Assembly (NCBI GenBank): GCA_016929095.1
Contig: JAFGJM010000027.1
Coordinates: 1 to 54,371 of the forward strand
Direction: 5' to 3'
Source: Anaerolineales bacterium
Lineage (GTDB): Bacteria; Chloroflexota; Anaerolineae; Anaerolineales; UBA4823
DNA length: 54,371 nucleotides
The position numbers and the translations under genes are program-made. The notes under the pieces are model-generated. The model was given only the letters and a program-made list of their open reading frames with translations, did not search any database and was not told where the DNA came from. Position 1 is the stretch's first letter. Each line of letters starts with the position of its first letter. Below are positions 1-8,546 of this stretch, one piece after another.

Positions 1-22
1 AGCTTCATCCGCACTTTACTGA
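1..22 (+). CDS. Possible last codons of fliQ (partial)
   Basis: The reading frame beginning at base 2 ends Ala-Ser-Ser-Ala-Leu-Tyr-stop at 20-22, directly before fliR. In the usual order fliP-fliQ-fliR this would be the FliQ C-terminus, but six residues cannot identify a protein. The call rests on position only. Confidence 0.3.
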
Positions 23-53
23 AAGACAACCCGACTCGGGGTATCCTTACAAT

Positions 54-815
54 GTGGTTGTCTCTATCTATCAGGCGCAATTATTCTTTTTGATCTTATC
101 CAGGGTACTGGCAGCAATTGTGTTCGTACCGGTCCTGGGAGGACGCAGTGTACCCAATCCGGTAAAAATCGGATTAGGCTTTGTTATCGCCATGATCATA
201 ACACCTACTTTACCCGCATCAACAAACGCAACGACGATGTCAGCCATTAACTGGGGCTTGGCAATGACGCAGGAAGTGATGATCGGCGCGCTAGCTGGTT
301 ACGCTGCCGCGCTCACTTTCGCCGCAGTTCAAATTGGCGGTCACTTGATGGGCATTGTCAGTGGTTTTAGCGCAGCCAATGTATTAAATCCAGCCCTGGA
401 AGACAGCGGTACGGCGATGGACCAGATGTTTTTGATCACCGCCACCCTGGTTTTTATTGCCATAAATGGACACCATTACTTTTTACTGGGGTTAAACCGT
501 ACTTTTGATGTTATCCCGGCGAATTCGACAATCCCCGATTTATCACTGCCTAATATACTCAGTATATTCTCGCAATTTATTACCGCCGGAATGCAAATGG
601 CGCTGCCGGTTGTAGGCGCATTGCTATTGACCGATCTAACACTGGGTTTATTAGCCCGAGTGGCGCCGCAAGTCCACGTTTTTTTCCTTGGAATTCCGTT
701 AAAAATCGGCATTGGTTTGATTGCCCTGGCGCTCACCATTGTGATGTTAGCGCCTAATCTTGAATTGTTGTTCTCAAAGATCGGTGAACACACCCTCGAA
801 TTATTAGGATCGTGA
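54..815 (+). CDS. fliR: Flagellar type III export gate protein FliR
   Basis: FliR is a core membrane subunit of the flagellar type III export gate, where it packs with FliP and FliQ in the basal body. The 253-residue protein is almost entirely hydrophobic with about six membrane segments. It opens with the FliR-like Q-A-Q-L-F-F-L-I-L-S-R segment and has the family length. The GTG at 54 is used as start; the same frame stays open to the left edge, so a longer N-terminus is possible, and the ribosome site is weak (GGGG about 12 bases upstream). The next gene, flhB, starts 4 bases after the stop, as in the standard fliR-flhB-flhA order. The gene is the first complete one of an operon that begins left of the window. 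Confidence 0.93.
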   Translation: MVVSIYQAQLFFLILSRVLAAIVFVPVLGGRSVPNPVKIGLGFVIAMIITPTLPASTNATTMSAINWGLAMTQEVMIGALAGYAAALTFAAVQIGGHLMGIVSGFSAANVLNPALEDSGTAMDQMFLITATLVFIAINGHHYFLLGLNRTFDVIPANSTIPDLSLPNILSIFSQFITAGMQMALPVVGALLLTDLTLGLLARVAPQVHVFFLGIPLKIGIGLIALALTIVMLAPNLELLFSKIGEHTLELLGS

Positions 816-819
816 CCAG

Positions 820-1890
820 ATGTCAGAAAAGACCGAAAAACCGACCGCAAAAAGAATACGGGAGCTTCGCGATGATGGCAATATTGCCAAAAGTCATGAA
901 ATCAACGCGGCTGTTGCTTTACTGCTTAGCGCCTGGCTTTTTTCTGGAACGGGCGAAAAACTGATCCAAGATATACAATCGCTGCTCATCAAGACCATCA
1001 CCGATTTACCACAAGGAAAGCCGATTTCCGATTGGTTATGGGATTTGCTCGGACAAGAAGGCGCAAATATAGCGCTGGATATGGGTCTCATCCTGGTCAC
1101 ATTTTTAGCTGTTGGGGTAACCATCACATTACTCCAGACCCGGTTTTTGTGGGCTAAAAAGAAATTAGGATTTCATTTTAATAAACTGAACCCGCTCAAC
1201 GGTCTCAAAAATATATTTTCGATTTCTGGTGTGGTCGAGTTTTTCAAAGCTTTTCTAAAAGTATTGATCATCGGATGGGTAGCCTATAATTTTCTTAGCG
1301 CCCGGGCGACCAGCATCCTGGGTTTGGCGCAAACCGATTTTCTGTCGGCGTTAACCTATTGGGCGGAATTAGCCATTGCGTTAACCTATCGAATTGGCAT
1401 GGCATATATCGTCTTGGCGGTTGCCGACTATGCCTATCAACTTTGGCAATATAACAAAAACACGCGCATGACCAAAGAGGAAGTGAAGGAAGAGTTAAAA
1501 CAAAGGGAAGGCGACCCAATGATCAAAAATCGCATCCGCGGGCAGCAGCGAAGAATGGCGCGATTGCGAATGATGGCCAATGTACACAAAGCGGATGTGA
1601 TCATCACCAACCCAACCCACCTGGCAATCGCCATTCGATATGATCAAGAATCGATGAATGCCCCAAAAGTATTGGCGAAAGGCGCTTACCTGCTCGCCGA
1701 ACGCATCGTGAAAATCGCCCAGGCTTCAAACATCCCTGTCGTTCAAAATATCCCGTTAGCTCATGCGATATACAAATCGGTCAAAATAGACCAGGAAATC
1801 CCACCCGAACTATATGTGGCAATGGCAGAAATTCTCGCCCGCATTTACTCGATGCGCAACCGAAAACCAATCCCGGCAGTTGCTTTATAA
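820..1890 (+). CDS. flhB: Flagellar export switch protein FlhB
   Basis: FlhB is the export-gate protein that switches substrate class from rod/hook to filament proteins after autocleavage. The 356-residue product starts with the typical charged N-terminus (SEKTEKPTAKRIRELR), has four membrane segments, and then a cytoplasmic domain. The autocleavage motif N-P-T-H is present at about residues 264-267 (I-I-T-N-P-T-H-L-A), so the switch should work. The C-terminus P-P-E-L-Y-V-A-M-A-E-I-L is canonical. A second, short FlhB C-terminal paralogue is encoded at 12398-12709 on the other strand. Start chosen: ATG 4 bases after fliR. Confidence 0.97.
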   Translation: MSEKTEKPTAKRIRELRDDGNIAKSHEINAAVALLLSAWLFSGTGEKLIQDIQSLLIKTITDLPQGKPISDWLWDLLGQEGANIALDMGLILVTFLAVGVTITLLQTRFLWAKKKLGFHFNKLNPLNGLKNIFSISGVVEFFKAFLKVLIIGWVAYNFLSARATSILGLAQTDFLSALTYWAELAIALTYRIGMAYIVLAVADYAYQLWQYNKNTRMTKEEVKEELKQREGDPMIKNRIRGQQRRMARLRMMANVHKADVIITNPTHLAIAIRYDQESMNAPKVLAKGAYLLAERIVKIAQASNIPVVQNIPLAHAIYKSVKIDQEIPPELYVAMAEILARIYSMRNRKPIPAVAL

Positions 1891-1920
1891 CATCCGGTTT
1901 ATGAAAGGCAAATCACACGA

Positions 1921-3996
1921 ATGGCAACCACATCCAGAGCAATACCAGCGTTCAACATAAAAACACTGCTGCGCTCAAAAGATATGATCATGGCAGGCGC
2001 ACTCATCACCATCATCGGGACGATGATCGTGCCTCTGCCTTCGGTGATATTGGATTTATTCGTGGTATTGAATCTGGCGCTTTCCATCGGCGTGATCCTT
2101 TTAGCCATGTACATCGCCCGCCCGATGGATTTTTCGGTTTTTCCATCGGTGCTTTTATTGATTACTTTGTTCCGTCTGAGTTTAAACATTTCCGCCAGTC
2201 GTTCGATCCTTTCTTCGGGCAATGCCGGTAAAGTCATTTCCACCTTTGGCAGTCTGGTTGTTGGCAGTAACTATGTTGTGGGCGTGGTCATATTCTTAAT
2301 GTTGACCATTATCCAATTCGTCGTGATTACCAATGGCGCAAGCCGTGTAGCTGAAGTAGCCGCCCGCTTTACATTGGACGCGATGCCCGGAAAACAACTT
2401 TCTATCGATGCAGATTTAAACGCCGGCATTATCGACGAAAATCAAGCCCGAATGCGGCGTATGGAAATTGAAACAGAAGCTGATTTCTATGGGGCTATGG
2501 ATGGCGCCAGTAAATTCGTGCGCGGAGATGCCATTGCTGCCGTGATCGTGATGCTGGTCAATATTATCGGTGGGTTCATTATCGGTATCGTACAGCGCAA
2601 TATGACCTTCATGGATGCCTTGCAGGGTTATGTCTTATTGACGGTGGGCGCCGGGTTGGCCATCCAAATCCCCGCCCTGATCGTATCCTCCGCATCCGGT
2701 TTGATCGTTACACGTTCCACTTCGGAGCTCTCTTTAGGGTCTGATGTGATCGGGCAATTATCCAATTTGAATGCCCTGACCATCGGCGCGGCGATCATGG
2801 TGGCCATTGGATTGGTTCCCGGTCTTCCCAAACTTCCCTTTATGACCATTGCAGCCATCATGGGTTTTGGCGCTTATTCAACATGGCGTGCCCAGAAGAA
2901 AGCGCCTGTTTTGGAAGAAGAAGCCGCTCCCACAATTACCGAACCCGAAACCCCGCAAGATATGCTGGAAATGGTCGTCACCGATCCCATCGAAATCGAA
3001 ATCGGATATGCGTTGATCCCCTTGATCGATGAGACTCAAGCCGATAATTTACTCCGCCGTATCACAGGAATTCGCCGCCAGGTAATGAATGAACTGGGAG
3101 TGATCCTCCCGATTGTGCGTGTGCGTGATAACTTACGTTTATCGCCACAATCGTACCGCATCAAAATCCGCCGGGAGGAGATTGTACGCGGTGAAATCAT
3201 GGTCGACCGTTACCTTGCCATCCCAACCTCATCCACCGAAGAGCAAATCCGCGGCACACCTACAACAGAACCCGCCTTTGGTTTACCCGCATATTGGATA
3301 AGCGAAGCCGAAAAAGGCAGAGCTGAATTATTGGGTTACACCGTGGTGAACCCCCTTTCAGTTTTAAGCACGCATCTCACCGAAGTGGTGCGTAATTTTG
3401 CCTCCGACCTGCTCAGCCGTCAAATGGTGCAGGAAATGATCGATCAATTACAGCGCAGAACCCCAGCCGCGGTGGATGGCGTGATACCCGAATTGATCAC
3501 GCTGAGTGATCTTCAATCCATTCTGCGCAGTCTGTTACGAGAAAGAGTGCCAATTCGAGACTTTAGCGGAATTTTAGAAGTGATCGCCACACATGCGCCT
3601 GTTACCAGAAATACGAATGTACTTGCAGAAGCAGTACGGCAGACCATGGCTCGCACGCTTTCAAACCAATACCGGGACGATGATGGATATCTCCACGTAT
3701 TCACCATTGCTCCACAGTTAGAAGAAACCTTGCGATCCTCATTAATTCCTGTGGAATCGGGTGTTGGTTTTCAATTGGATGCCGGGTTGGCGCAACAAAT
3801 CCTTGTACGCACCGGTGAGCAAATGGAAAAACTGGCCCAGGCAGGGCATTACCCCATATTATTGTGCCCGCGTGAAATCCGCCTGGCATTTAGAAAATTG
3901 GTTGAGCAATCGTTGCCCAATCTGGTGGTTCTGGCTTTTTCAGAAGTCAGTACAGGAACCAGAGTTAAATCTCATGGAATGATATCTCAGGAATAA
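1921..3996 (+). CDS. flhA: Flagellar export gate protein FlhA
   Basis: FlhA forms the nonameric ring of the type III export gate: a membrane domain that uses the proton-motive force and a large cytoplasmic domain that docks chaperone-substrate complexes. The 691-residue product has about eight membrane helices in residues 20-320. The conserved cytoplasmic loop between them (A-E-V-A-A-R-F-T-L-D-A-M-P-G-K-Q) is the FHIPEP-family signature region. The C-terminal half carries the expected FlhA_C segments. Length matches the family (about 680-700). It lies 30 bases after flhB and 4 bases before flhF, so it is in the same operon. Confidence 0.97.
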   Translation: MATTSRAIPAFNIKTLLRSKDMIMAGALITIIGTMIVPLPSVILDLFVVLNLALSIGVILLAMYIARPMDFSVFPSVLLLITLFRLSLNISASRSILSSGNAGKVISTFGSLVVGSNYVVGVVIFLMLTIIQFVVITNGASRVAEVAARFTLDAMPGKQLSIDADLNAGIIDENQARMRRMEIETEADFYGAMDGASKFVRGDAIAAVIVMLVNIIGGFIIGIVQRNMTFMDALQGYVLLTVGAGLAIQIPALIVSSASGLIVTRSTSELSLGSDVIGQLSNLNALTIGAAIMVAIGLVPGLPKLPFMTIAAIMGFGAYSTWRAQKKAPVLEEEAAPTITEPETPQDMLEMVVTDPIEIEIGYALIPLIDETQADNLLRRITGIRRQVMNELGVILPIVRVRDNLRLSPQSYRIKIRREEIVRGEIMVDRYLAIPTSSTEEQIRGTPTTEPAFGLPAYWISEAEKGRAELLGYTVVNPLSVLSTHLTEVVRNFASDLLSRQMVQEMIDQLQRRTPAAVDGVIPELITLSDLQSILRSLLRERVPIRDFSGILEVIATHAPVTRNTNVLAEAVRQTMARTLSNQYRDDDGYLHVFTIAPQLEETLRSSLIPVESGVGFQLDAGLAQQILVRTGEQMEKLAQAGHYPILLCPREIRLAFRKLVEQSLPNLVVLAFSEVSTGTRVKSHGMISQE

Positions 3997-4000
3997 GGTT

Positions 4001-5245
4001 ATGGAACCAAGAACTTTTCGTGCCCCAAATACACAATCGGCGCTTGAAATGGTCCAGGAAGAACTTGGAGATGAAGCGATAATTGTATCGGTTCGAGAGA
4101 TCCCTTCCGGACCAGCCTGGCAAACCTGGAAAAAGCCTGAAATCGAGGTGTTGGCAATATCCGCTCAAAACAGCAATACCCAGGTTACGACAGATTTCAT
4201 GGGAACGGCTATACAGGAAGACATGGATATCCCGTTATCGCCAAAATCCCCCAGAGATTACCGGCGCATGAAAAATGTCACCCCAACCATATCCCGCTCC
4301 GAGATCGAAACGGCTCTGGCTCATCTGGCAGGCCCGCGGGCTTCTTCAGCATCCCGTCATAAAGAAGCCCGTGGATTTGAAGCCAAAGACCTGCAAACAT
4401 CCCTTTTATCTTCCCCAAAAGAAAAGCCTGAGACAAGGATTCCCAATGCCCTGTTAAATTTACGAAAACACCTGATCGACCAGGGCGTAGATACGCAACT
4501 GATCTCCAAACTGATTTCCTCTTGCGGGAATGCGCAGAGTAATCACGCATTGGAAGATGCCGCCCGGGTTGCCAATCATATCAAATATCAAATGGAAGCC
4601 TACATCCGTGTGCAAAAAATAGACCCGGCTACCGTTCTCACACAAGGGGAAAAAATTGCAGTTTGCATGATTGGCTTGAGCGGTTCCGGGAAAACCAGTG
4701 CTTTGGGAAAATTAGCGGCGTATTATTTAAAAACCCTGGGAAAACGCGTAGCGTGGATAAGCACGGATACAATTCGCGCCGGCGCGATATCGCTTGCTCA
4801 AACCTACACCCGGTCTTTGAATATCCCTCTATATTTGGCATATACACCGCAAGATCTGGAACGCGCCATGGAAGAGGAAAAACAGGCAGAAATTATTATA
4901 TTGGATACCTCCGCACGCAGCCCCTATCAGGAAAGCGATATTATCGAACTCGGGTCATTCCTCACCACCCTGCCTAATAAAGCTGTCTATATGGCAGCCC
5001 CTGCTACGGCAAAAGAGAAAGACTTGCGTGAAGCATGGGTTGCATACAGTCCTCTGGAAATATCCGGACTGGTTGTAACTAAAATCGATGAAACCAAATA
5101 TTACGGAGATATGCTTAATTTAGCCTGGCACACGCAAGCGCCTTTAGCATATTTCACACTCGGCACCCATATTTTGGACAATCTTTTACCTGCAGACGCA
5201 AAAAAATGCGCTAGCTTGATATTGGGTGAAAGGATTACCGGATGA
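4001..5245 (+). CDS. flhF: SRP-type GTPase FlhF, flagellar placement
   Basis: FlhF is a GTPase of the SRP/FtsY class that sets where, and often how many, flagella form. The 414-residue product has the FlhF N-terminus (R-T-F-R-A-P-N-T-Q-S-A-L-E), a variable linker, then the NG domain. Visible motifs are the G1 P-loop G-L-S-G-S-G-K-T at about 224-231, the D-T-I-R-A-G-A motif near 250, and G4 T-K-I-D near 360. The G3 motif reads D-T-S-A-R where the family has D-T-A-G-R, so the glycine that senses the gamma-phosphate is missing. No flhG, the usual partner, follows; a small membrane protein occupies that place and overlaps the flhF stop by 4 bases. Confidence 0.88.
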   Translation: MEPRTFRAPNTQSALEMVQEELGDEAIIVSVREIPSGPAWQTWKKPEIEVLAISAQNSNTQVTTDFMGTAIQEDMDIPLSPKSPRDYRRMKNVTPTISRSEIETALAHLAGPRASSASRHKEARGFEAKDLQTSLLSSPKEKPETRIPNALLNLRKHLIDQGVDTQLISKLISSCGNAQSNHALEDAARVANHIKYQMEAYIRVQKIDPATVLTQGEKIAVCMIGLSGSGKTSALGKLAAYYLKTLGKRVAWISTDTIRAGAISLAQTYTRSLNIPLYLAYTPQDLERAMEEEKQAEIIILDTSARSPYQESDIIELGSFLTTLPNKAVYMAAPATAKEKDLREAWVAYSPLEISGLVVTKIDETKYYGDMLNLAWHTQAPLAYFTLGTHILDNLLPADAKKCASLILGERITG

Positions 5246-5598
5246 GTAAAAAGGAAAAGAAAACGGAATCCCAAAAAACAGAAAAAGCTCCCAGTAAAAA
5301 ATCTTCGTCGGAAGGTTCTTTACCCGTGTTATTTGATGTTTCCTTATCGATTTCAAAATTAGTGGTGCTATTGATTGGAGTATTGACATCAGCCATATCC
5401 ATCGTGTCGGGCGCAAACGCATTCAGCGCCGCTTTGCGCGGCAGCCTTGCTATGTTGGCAGTCGGTTTGACCCTATGGTTGATCAATTGGATTATGGTGA
5501 AAGAATCGCTGAATGATTTTTTAGATAAAGTCAAAAAACTAAGAGATCATAACGAAAGTGAAATGAGCGGAGCAAGCACCTTCGAGAAAAATGTTTGA
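5242..5598 (+). CDS. Small membrane protein between flhF and fliA, unknown function
   Basis: This 118-residue protein is not recognised. It has a lysine/serine-rich N-terminus (residues 1-26), two predicted membrane helices (about 36-57 and 64-85), and a charged, probably coiled C-terminal tail of about 30 residues. Its ATG overlaps the flhF stop in an ATGA, so it is translationally coupled to flhF. It ends 7 bases before fliA. In many flagellar operons flhG (a MinD-like ATPase) sits in this place; the protein has no nucleotide-binding motif and is not FlhG. Context suggests a role in anchoring or positioning the basal body, but that is inference. Confidence 0.75.
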   Translation: MSKKEKKTESQKTEKAPSKKSSSEGSLPVLFDVSLSISKLVVLLIGVLTSAISIVSGANAFSAALRGSLAMLAVGLTLWLINWIMVKESLNDFLDKVKKLRDHNESEMSGASTFEKNV

Positions 5599-5605
5599 GT
5601 AAATT

Positions 5606-6469
5606 ATGAACTCGAAAAGAGACGATGCTAAATTAATCAACCAATATGTTGCCACACACGAACCGGCTTTGCGGGAAGAAATCATCCTCAGGTACGTGCC
5701 ATTGGTGCATTTTGTGCTTGGTCGCCTTGGTCTCTCGCAAGCTCTCGGACAAGATTACGAAGATGCTGCCAGCCAGGGATTATTGGGATTAATTGAAGCC
5801 GTCGACCGTTTCGATCCCGGCTATAAAACGCAATTCAGCACCTACGCCACTCTGCGCATCCGAGGCAACGTGATTGATCATTTACGTATGCACGATTGGT
5901 TGTCACGGAGCGCTCGTCAAAAAACCCGTCTGGTTCAAGATGCAATTTCTGTGCTTTGGGAGAAAAACGAACGACCTCCTACCGATGAAGAGCTGGCGGA
6001 ATATTTAAATCTTAGCATCGATAAGCTTCGCCAAATCCTGGTCGATAGCAGCCACGTATTTGTTTCATTAGATACTACCGTTTCAGCTGAAGGAGATGAT
6101 ATTGTTTCCTTACATGAACTGATCACCGATGAAAACCAGTTAGAACCTTCGGAAATCTTTGAAGAAGAAGAAATGAAATCCATCCTGGTCGAAGCCATTC
6201 AATCCCTCCCCGAGAGAGAACAATTGGTATTATCGCTGTACTATTACGAAAATCTTACCTTCAAAGAAATCGGCGCCGTTTTAGATGTATCAGAATCGCG
6301 GGTTTGTCAGCTTCATGCTCGTATCGTCATGACCCTGCGGGGTATTATCGAAAATAAAATTCATAAAGTTGCCTCTGCTGAAAAAAATCTTACTCACCAA
6401 AATGAACAAACAAATGATACTTATAGCGTCAAGCCGTCCACCACGCTTGCTGGAGGGAAAATCGGATGA
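5606..6469 (+). CDS. fliA: Flagellar sigma factor, sigma-28 (FliA/WhiG family)
   Basis: This RNA polymerase sigma factor drives late flagellar genes. The 287-residue product contains region 2 (L-V-H-F-V-L-G-R-L through S-T-Y-A-T-L-R-I-R-G-N-V-I-D), region 3 (residues about 110-150) and region 4 (L-P-E-R-E-Q-L-V-L-S-L-Y-Y-Y-E, F-K-E-I-G-A-V-L-D-V-S-E-S-R-V). It carries a nonconserved tail of about 45 residues after region 4, making it longer than the usual 240-255. Matching promoters are visible at 8445-8471, 25489-25515 and 28994-29019, and its antagonist FlgM is encoded at 8547-8834. The stop overlaps the next start by 4 bases. Confidence 0.95.
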   Translation: MNSKRDDAKLINQYVATHEPALREEIILRYVPLVHFVLGRLGLSQALGQDYEDAASQGLLGLIEAVDRFDPGYKTQFSTYATLRIRGNVIDHLRMHDWLSRSARQKTRLVQDAISVLWEKNERPPTDEELAEYLNLSIDKLRQILVDSSHVFVSLDTTVSAEGDDIVSLHELITDENQLEPSEIFEEEEMKSILVEAIQSLPEREQLVLSLYYYENLTFKEIGAVLDVSESRVCQLHARIVMTLRGIIENKIHKVASAEKNLTHQNEQTNDTYSVKPSTTLAGGKIG

Positions 6470-6924
6470 CAATGATCACAGATAATTTACTCAACGATAC
6501 CCTGACTCTTGTTCAACTGGCTAAAGAGACCGCCCAGATACGTGGTCAAACGAAACAAGTGGAATTATTAGCCCCTGTTGCAAATGATCTACAAACGCTG
6601 GTTACCAGCGCCAATCAGCCAAAACCCACCACGGGCGCTTCTCCCGCGCCGAAGATTGAACCAAGCTCAGAGATCATGGTGCAAGATGATTTTAAAACCT
6701 TGCTATCCGTAGTTCAAAATAATAGCGACTCGAATTCAAGCCAAACAAACCACATTTTTTCATCTCCCACCAACGATCGCAATAATATTATCTCTGCCAT
6801 GGTGCAAGGGGGGATGTCGATCCTCGATATTTCGCGCCAAATGGGAATGACCCGCGACGAAGTGCAGATGTTCATCAGCATGACCAACCCGGCGCAAAAA
6901 AGCGCTTCGGGAATGGAGGAATAG
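6466..6924 (+). CDS. Flagellar-operon protein with C-terminal HTH-like segment, unknown
   Basis: This 152-residue protein lies between fliA and flgF and overlaps the fliA stop (ATGA). The first 100 residues are low in complexity and rich in Q, S, N, P and T, probably disordered. Residues about 105-137 (I-I-S-A-M-V-Q-G-G-M-S-I-L-D-I-S-R-Q-M-G-M then T-R-D-E-V-Q-M-F) form a helix-turn-helix-like unit. It resembles the C-terminal helical segment of small proteins (DUF6115-like) found in flagellar operons of monoderm bacteria. It may be a regulator or an adaptor protein. No firm function is assigned. Confidence 0.7.
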   Translation: MTMITDNLLNDTLTLVQLAKETAQIRGQTKQVELLAPVANDLQTLVTSANQPKPTTGASPAPKIEPSSEIMVQDDFKTLLSVVQNNSDSNSSQTNHIFSSPTNDRNNIISAMVQGGMSILDISRQMGMTRDEVQMFISMTNPAQKSASGMEE

Positions 6925-6926
6925 TT

Positions 6927-7688
6927 ATGATCAAAGGAATATATGCCGCCGCATCGGCGATGGTAGCCAATCTCAACCGGCAATCCACCCTATCCCACAA
7001 CATTGCCAATATGGATACCCCGGGATTCAAGCAGATATTAATATCACTGGATGATTTCATGGATACCTCCGTGTTGCTTCCTCAAAGCAGTTCACATACA
7101 GCTACAAACTCCAAATATATCGGTGAATTGGGTTTGGGTACTCAAACTGACCAGGAAAAAACCGATTTTTCACAGGGAGGCTTGCGTGAAACCGGGGAAG
7201 AGCTGGATTTTGCCATTAATGGCGAGGGTTTTTTTCGAGTGATGACACCAGATGGTGAAAGATATACTCGGGATGGACGTTTTGTACGCGACATCGACGG
7301 CAACCTGGTAACTGTGGATGGCTATAAAGTACTCGATGAATCTGGGGCTGAGATAAATATTCCTCTTGGCACAGTTTCAGTGGTAGCTGATGGCACCCTC
7401 CAGGTAGATGGAACCGACGCCGGCAAAATCGGGATTGCCTCATTTGTCGACCCGCAGGCTGAATTAACCCGGGATATAGGCAATACCTTTATCGCCGATG
7501 GCGCCCCAACCGGTGAAGAATTCGGATCTATCCAACAGGGCTATTTGGAAATGTCTAATGCCAATTCAGCGGATTTGATGACCCAAATGGTGGCGGTTGC
7601 CCGCGCTTATGAAGCTGCACAACAACTGGTTTCCACCCAAGATGAGTTGTTAAGCAAAACCATGAGTTATCTTGGAAGATATACTTAA
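6927..7688 (+). CDS. flgF: Flagellar proximal-rod protein, FlgF type
   Basis: This rod/hook-family protein forms part of the flagellar rod. The 253 residues have the N-terminal flagella basal-body helix (M-I-K-G-I-Y-A-A-A-S-A-M, then N-I-A-N-M-D-T-P-G-F-K), the central F-A-I-N-G-E-G-F-F-R-V / Y-T-R-D-G-R-F repeat domain, and the C-terminal helix ending in a Y-L-G-R motif similar to FlgF from Firmicutes (FlhO/FlhP-like pair). It is followed 18 bases later by the related flgG. The FlgF/FlgG split is based on the C-termini and could be reversed. No signal peptide, as expected for a type III export substrate. Confidence 0.85.
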   Translation: MIKGIYAAASAMVANLNRQSTLSHNIANMDTPGFKQILISLDDFMDTSVLLPQSSSHTATNSKYIGELGLGTQTDQEKTDFSQGGLRETGEELDFAINGEGFFRVMTPDGERYTRDGRFVRDIDGNLVTVDGYKVLDESGAEINIPLGTVSVVADGTLQVDGTDAGKIGIASFVDPQAELTRDIGNTFIADGAPTGEEFGSIQQGYLEMSNANSADLMTQMVAVARAYEAAQQLVSTQDELLSKTMSYLGRYT

Positions 7689-7706
7689 CTTTGTTAGGAT
7701 GAAAAC

Positions 7707-8447
7707 ATGAGCTATTCGATCAACCACATTTTAGCTGTATCCAGAAGCGGCATGCTCACACAATTGCTGGATCTTGATATGGTCAGCAATAATTTGGCGA
7801 ATGTCAATACCAATGCCTATAAAAGTAACCGTTCGAATTTTCAGGAATTACTGAATGGCGAATACAAAAATGGCGTCCAACTTCGCGCCACACAAATGCT
7901 GATGGGTCAGGGTAGCCTTATCGTTTCGGATGATGATTTCGATCTGGCCATCGATGGTGTTGGGTATTTTTCAGTGACCTTGCCGGATGGACGCACGGCT
8001 TATACCCGTGATGGTGATTTCACCCAAGATTCAGAGGGAACCATCGTGAACGAGGATGGCTATCCCCTGGTATGGGATGGTTCTATCCCGGAAGATGCCG
8101 CCGATGTCCATGTGAATCAAGATGGCAGTGTGATGGTCATGCAAAATGACGAATGGTCTCAGGTAGGAACGGTACAAATCACCACATTCGATAATCCTAA
8201 CGGTTTACAGATTATTGGTAATAACTTATTCCTGGAAACCGAATTATCCGGCACTGCGCAGACCGGCACCGCTAACTCTGAAAATTACGGAAGGATCATC
8301 GGTAATGCGACCGAAGCATCGAATGTAAATATCGCCAGCGAGATCACCCAAATGATCACATTGCAACGCTCTTACCAAATGTCAGTGCGTGCTTTTCAAA
8401 CAACGGATACAATGATCCAGCAAGCAATTCGAATGCGAGGAGCATAA
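7707..8447 (+). CDS. flgG: Flagellar distal-rod protein, FlgG type
   Basis: This is the second rod protein of the pair. The 246-residue product has the N-terminal motif N-N-L-A-N-V-N-T-N-A-Y-K, the central D-L-A-I-D-G-V-G-Y-F-S-V and Y-T-R-D-G-D-F segments, and a FlgG-like C-terminus (A-S-N-V-N-I-A-S-E-I-T-Q-M-I then R-S-Y-Q-M). Its stop codon (8445-8447) is the first part of the sigma-28 promoter for flgM. In outer-membrane bacteria flgA, flgH and flgI commonly follow flgG; here flgM follows directly, which fits a flagellum without P and L rings. Confidence 0.87.
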   Translation: MSYSINHILAVSRSGMLTQLLDLDMVSNNLANVNTNAYKSNRSNFQELLNGEYKNGVQLRATQMLMGQGSLIVSDDDFDLAIDGVGYFSVTLPDGRTAYTRDGDFTQDSEGTIVNEDGYPLVWDGSIPEDAADVHVNQDGSVMVMQNDEWSQVGTVQITTFDNPNGLQIIGNNLFLETELSGTAQTGTANSENYGRIIGNATEASNVNIASEITQMITLQRSYQMSVRAFQTTDTMIQQAIRMRGA

Positions 8448-8471
8448 AGTTTTTTACCTGGATGCCGATAA
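8445..8471 (+). promoter_or_regulatory. Sigma-28 promoter of flgM-flgN-flgK-flgL-csrA
   Basis: The -35 octamer TAAAGTTT (8445-8452), an 11-base spacer, and the -10 octamer GCCGATAA (8464-8471) match the classical sigma-28 consensus at all 16 positions and in spacing. The -35 overlaps the flgG stop. Transcription should begin about 70 bases before flgM. Confidence 0.92.
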
Positions 8472-8546
8472 CAGAGTAGGAATTAAAGATTGCATGCCAG
8501 GCAATCATCCAAATCTGTTATCGAAGTTGTACCGGAGGTACCCAAA

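Noticed and set aside
476..850. 124-codon minus-strand frame over fliR
   Set aside because: It is a shadow of fliR and the flhB start with no recognisable features.
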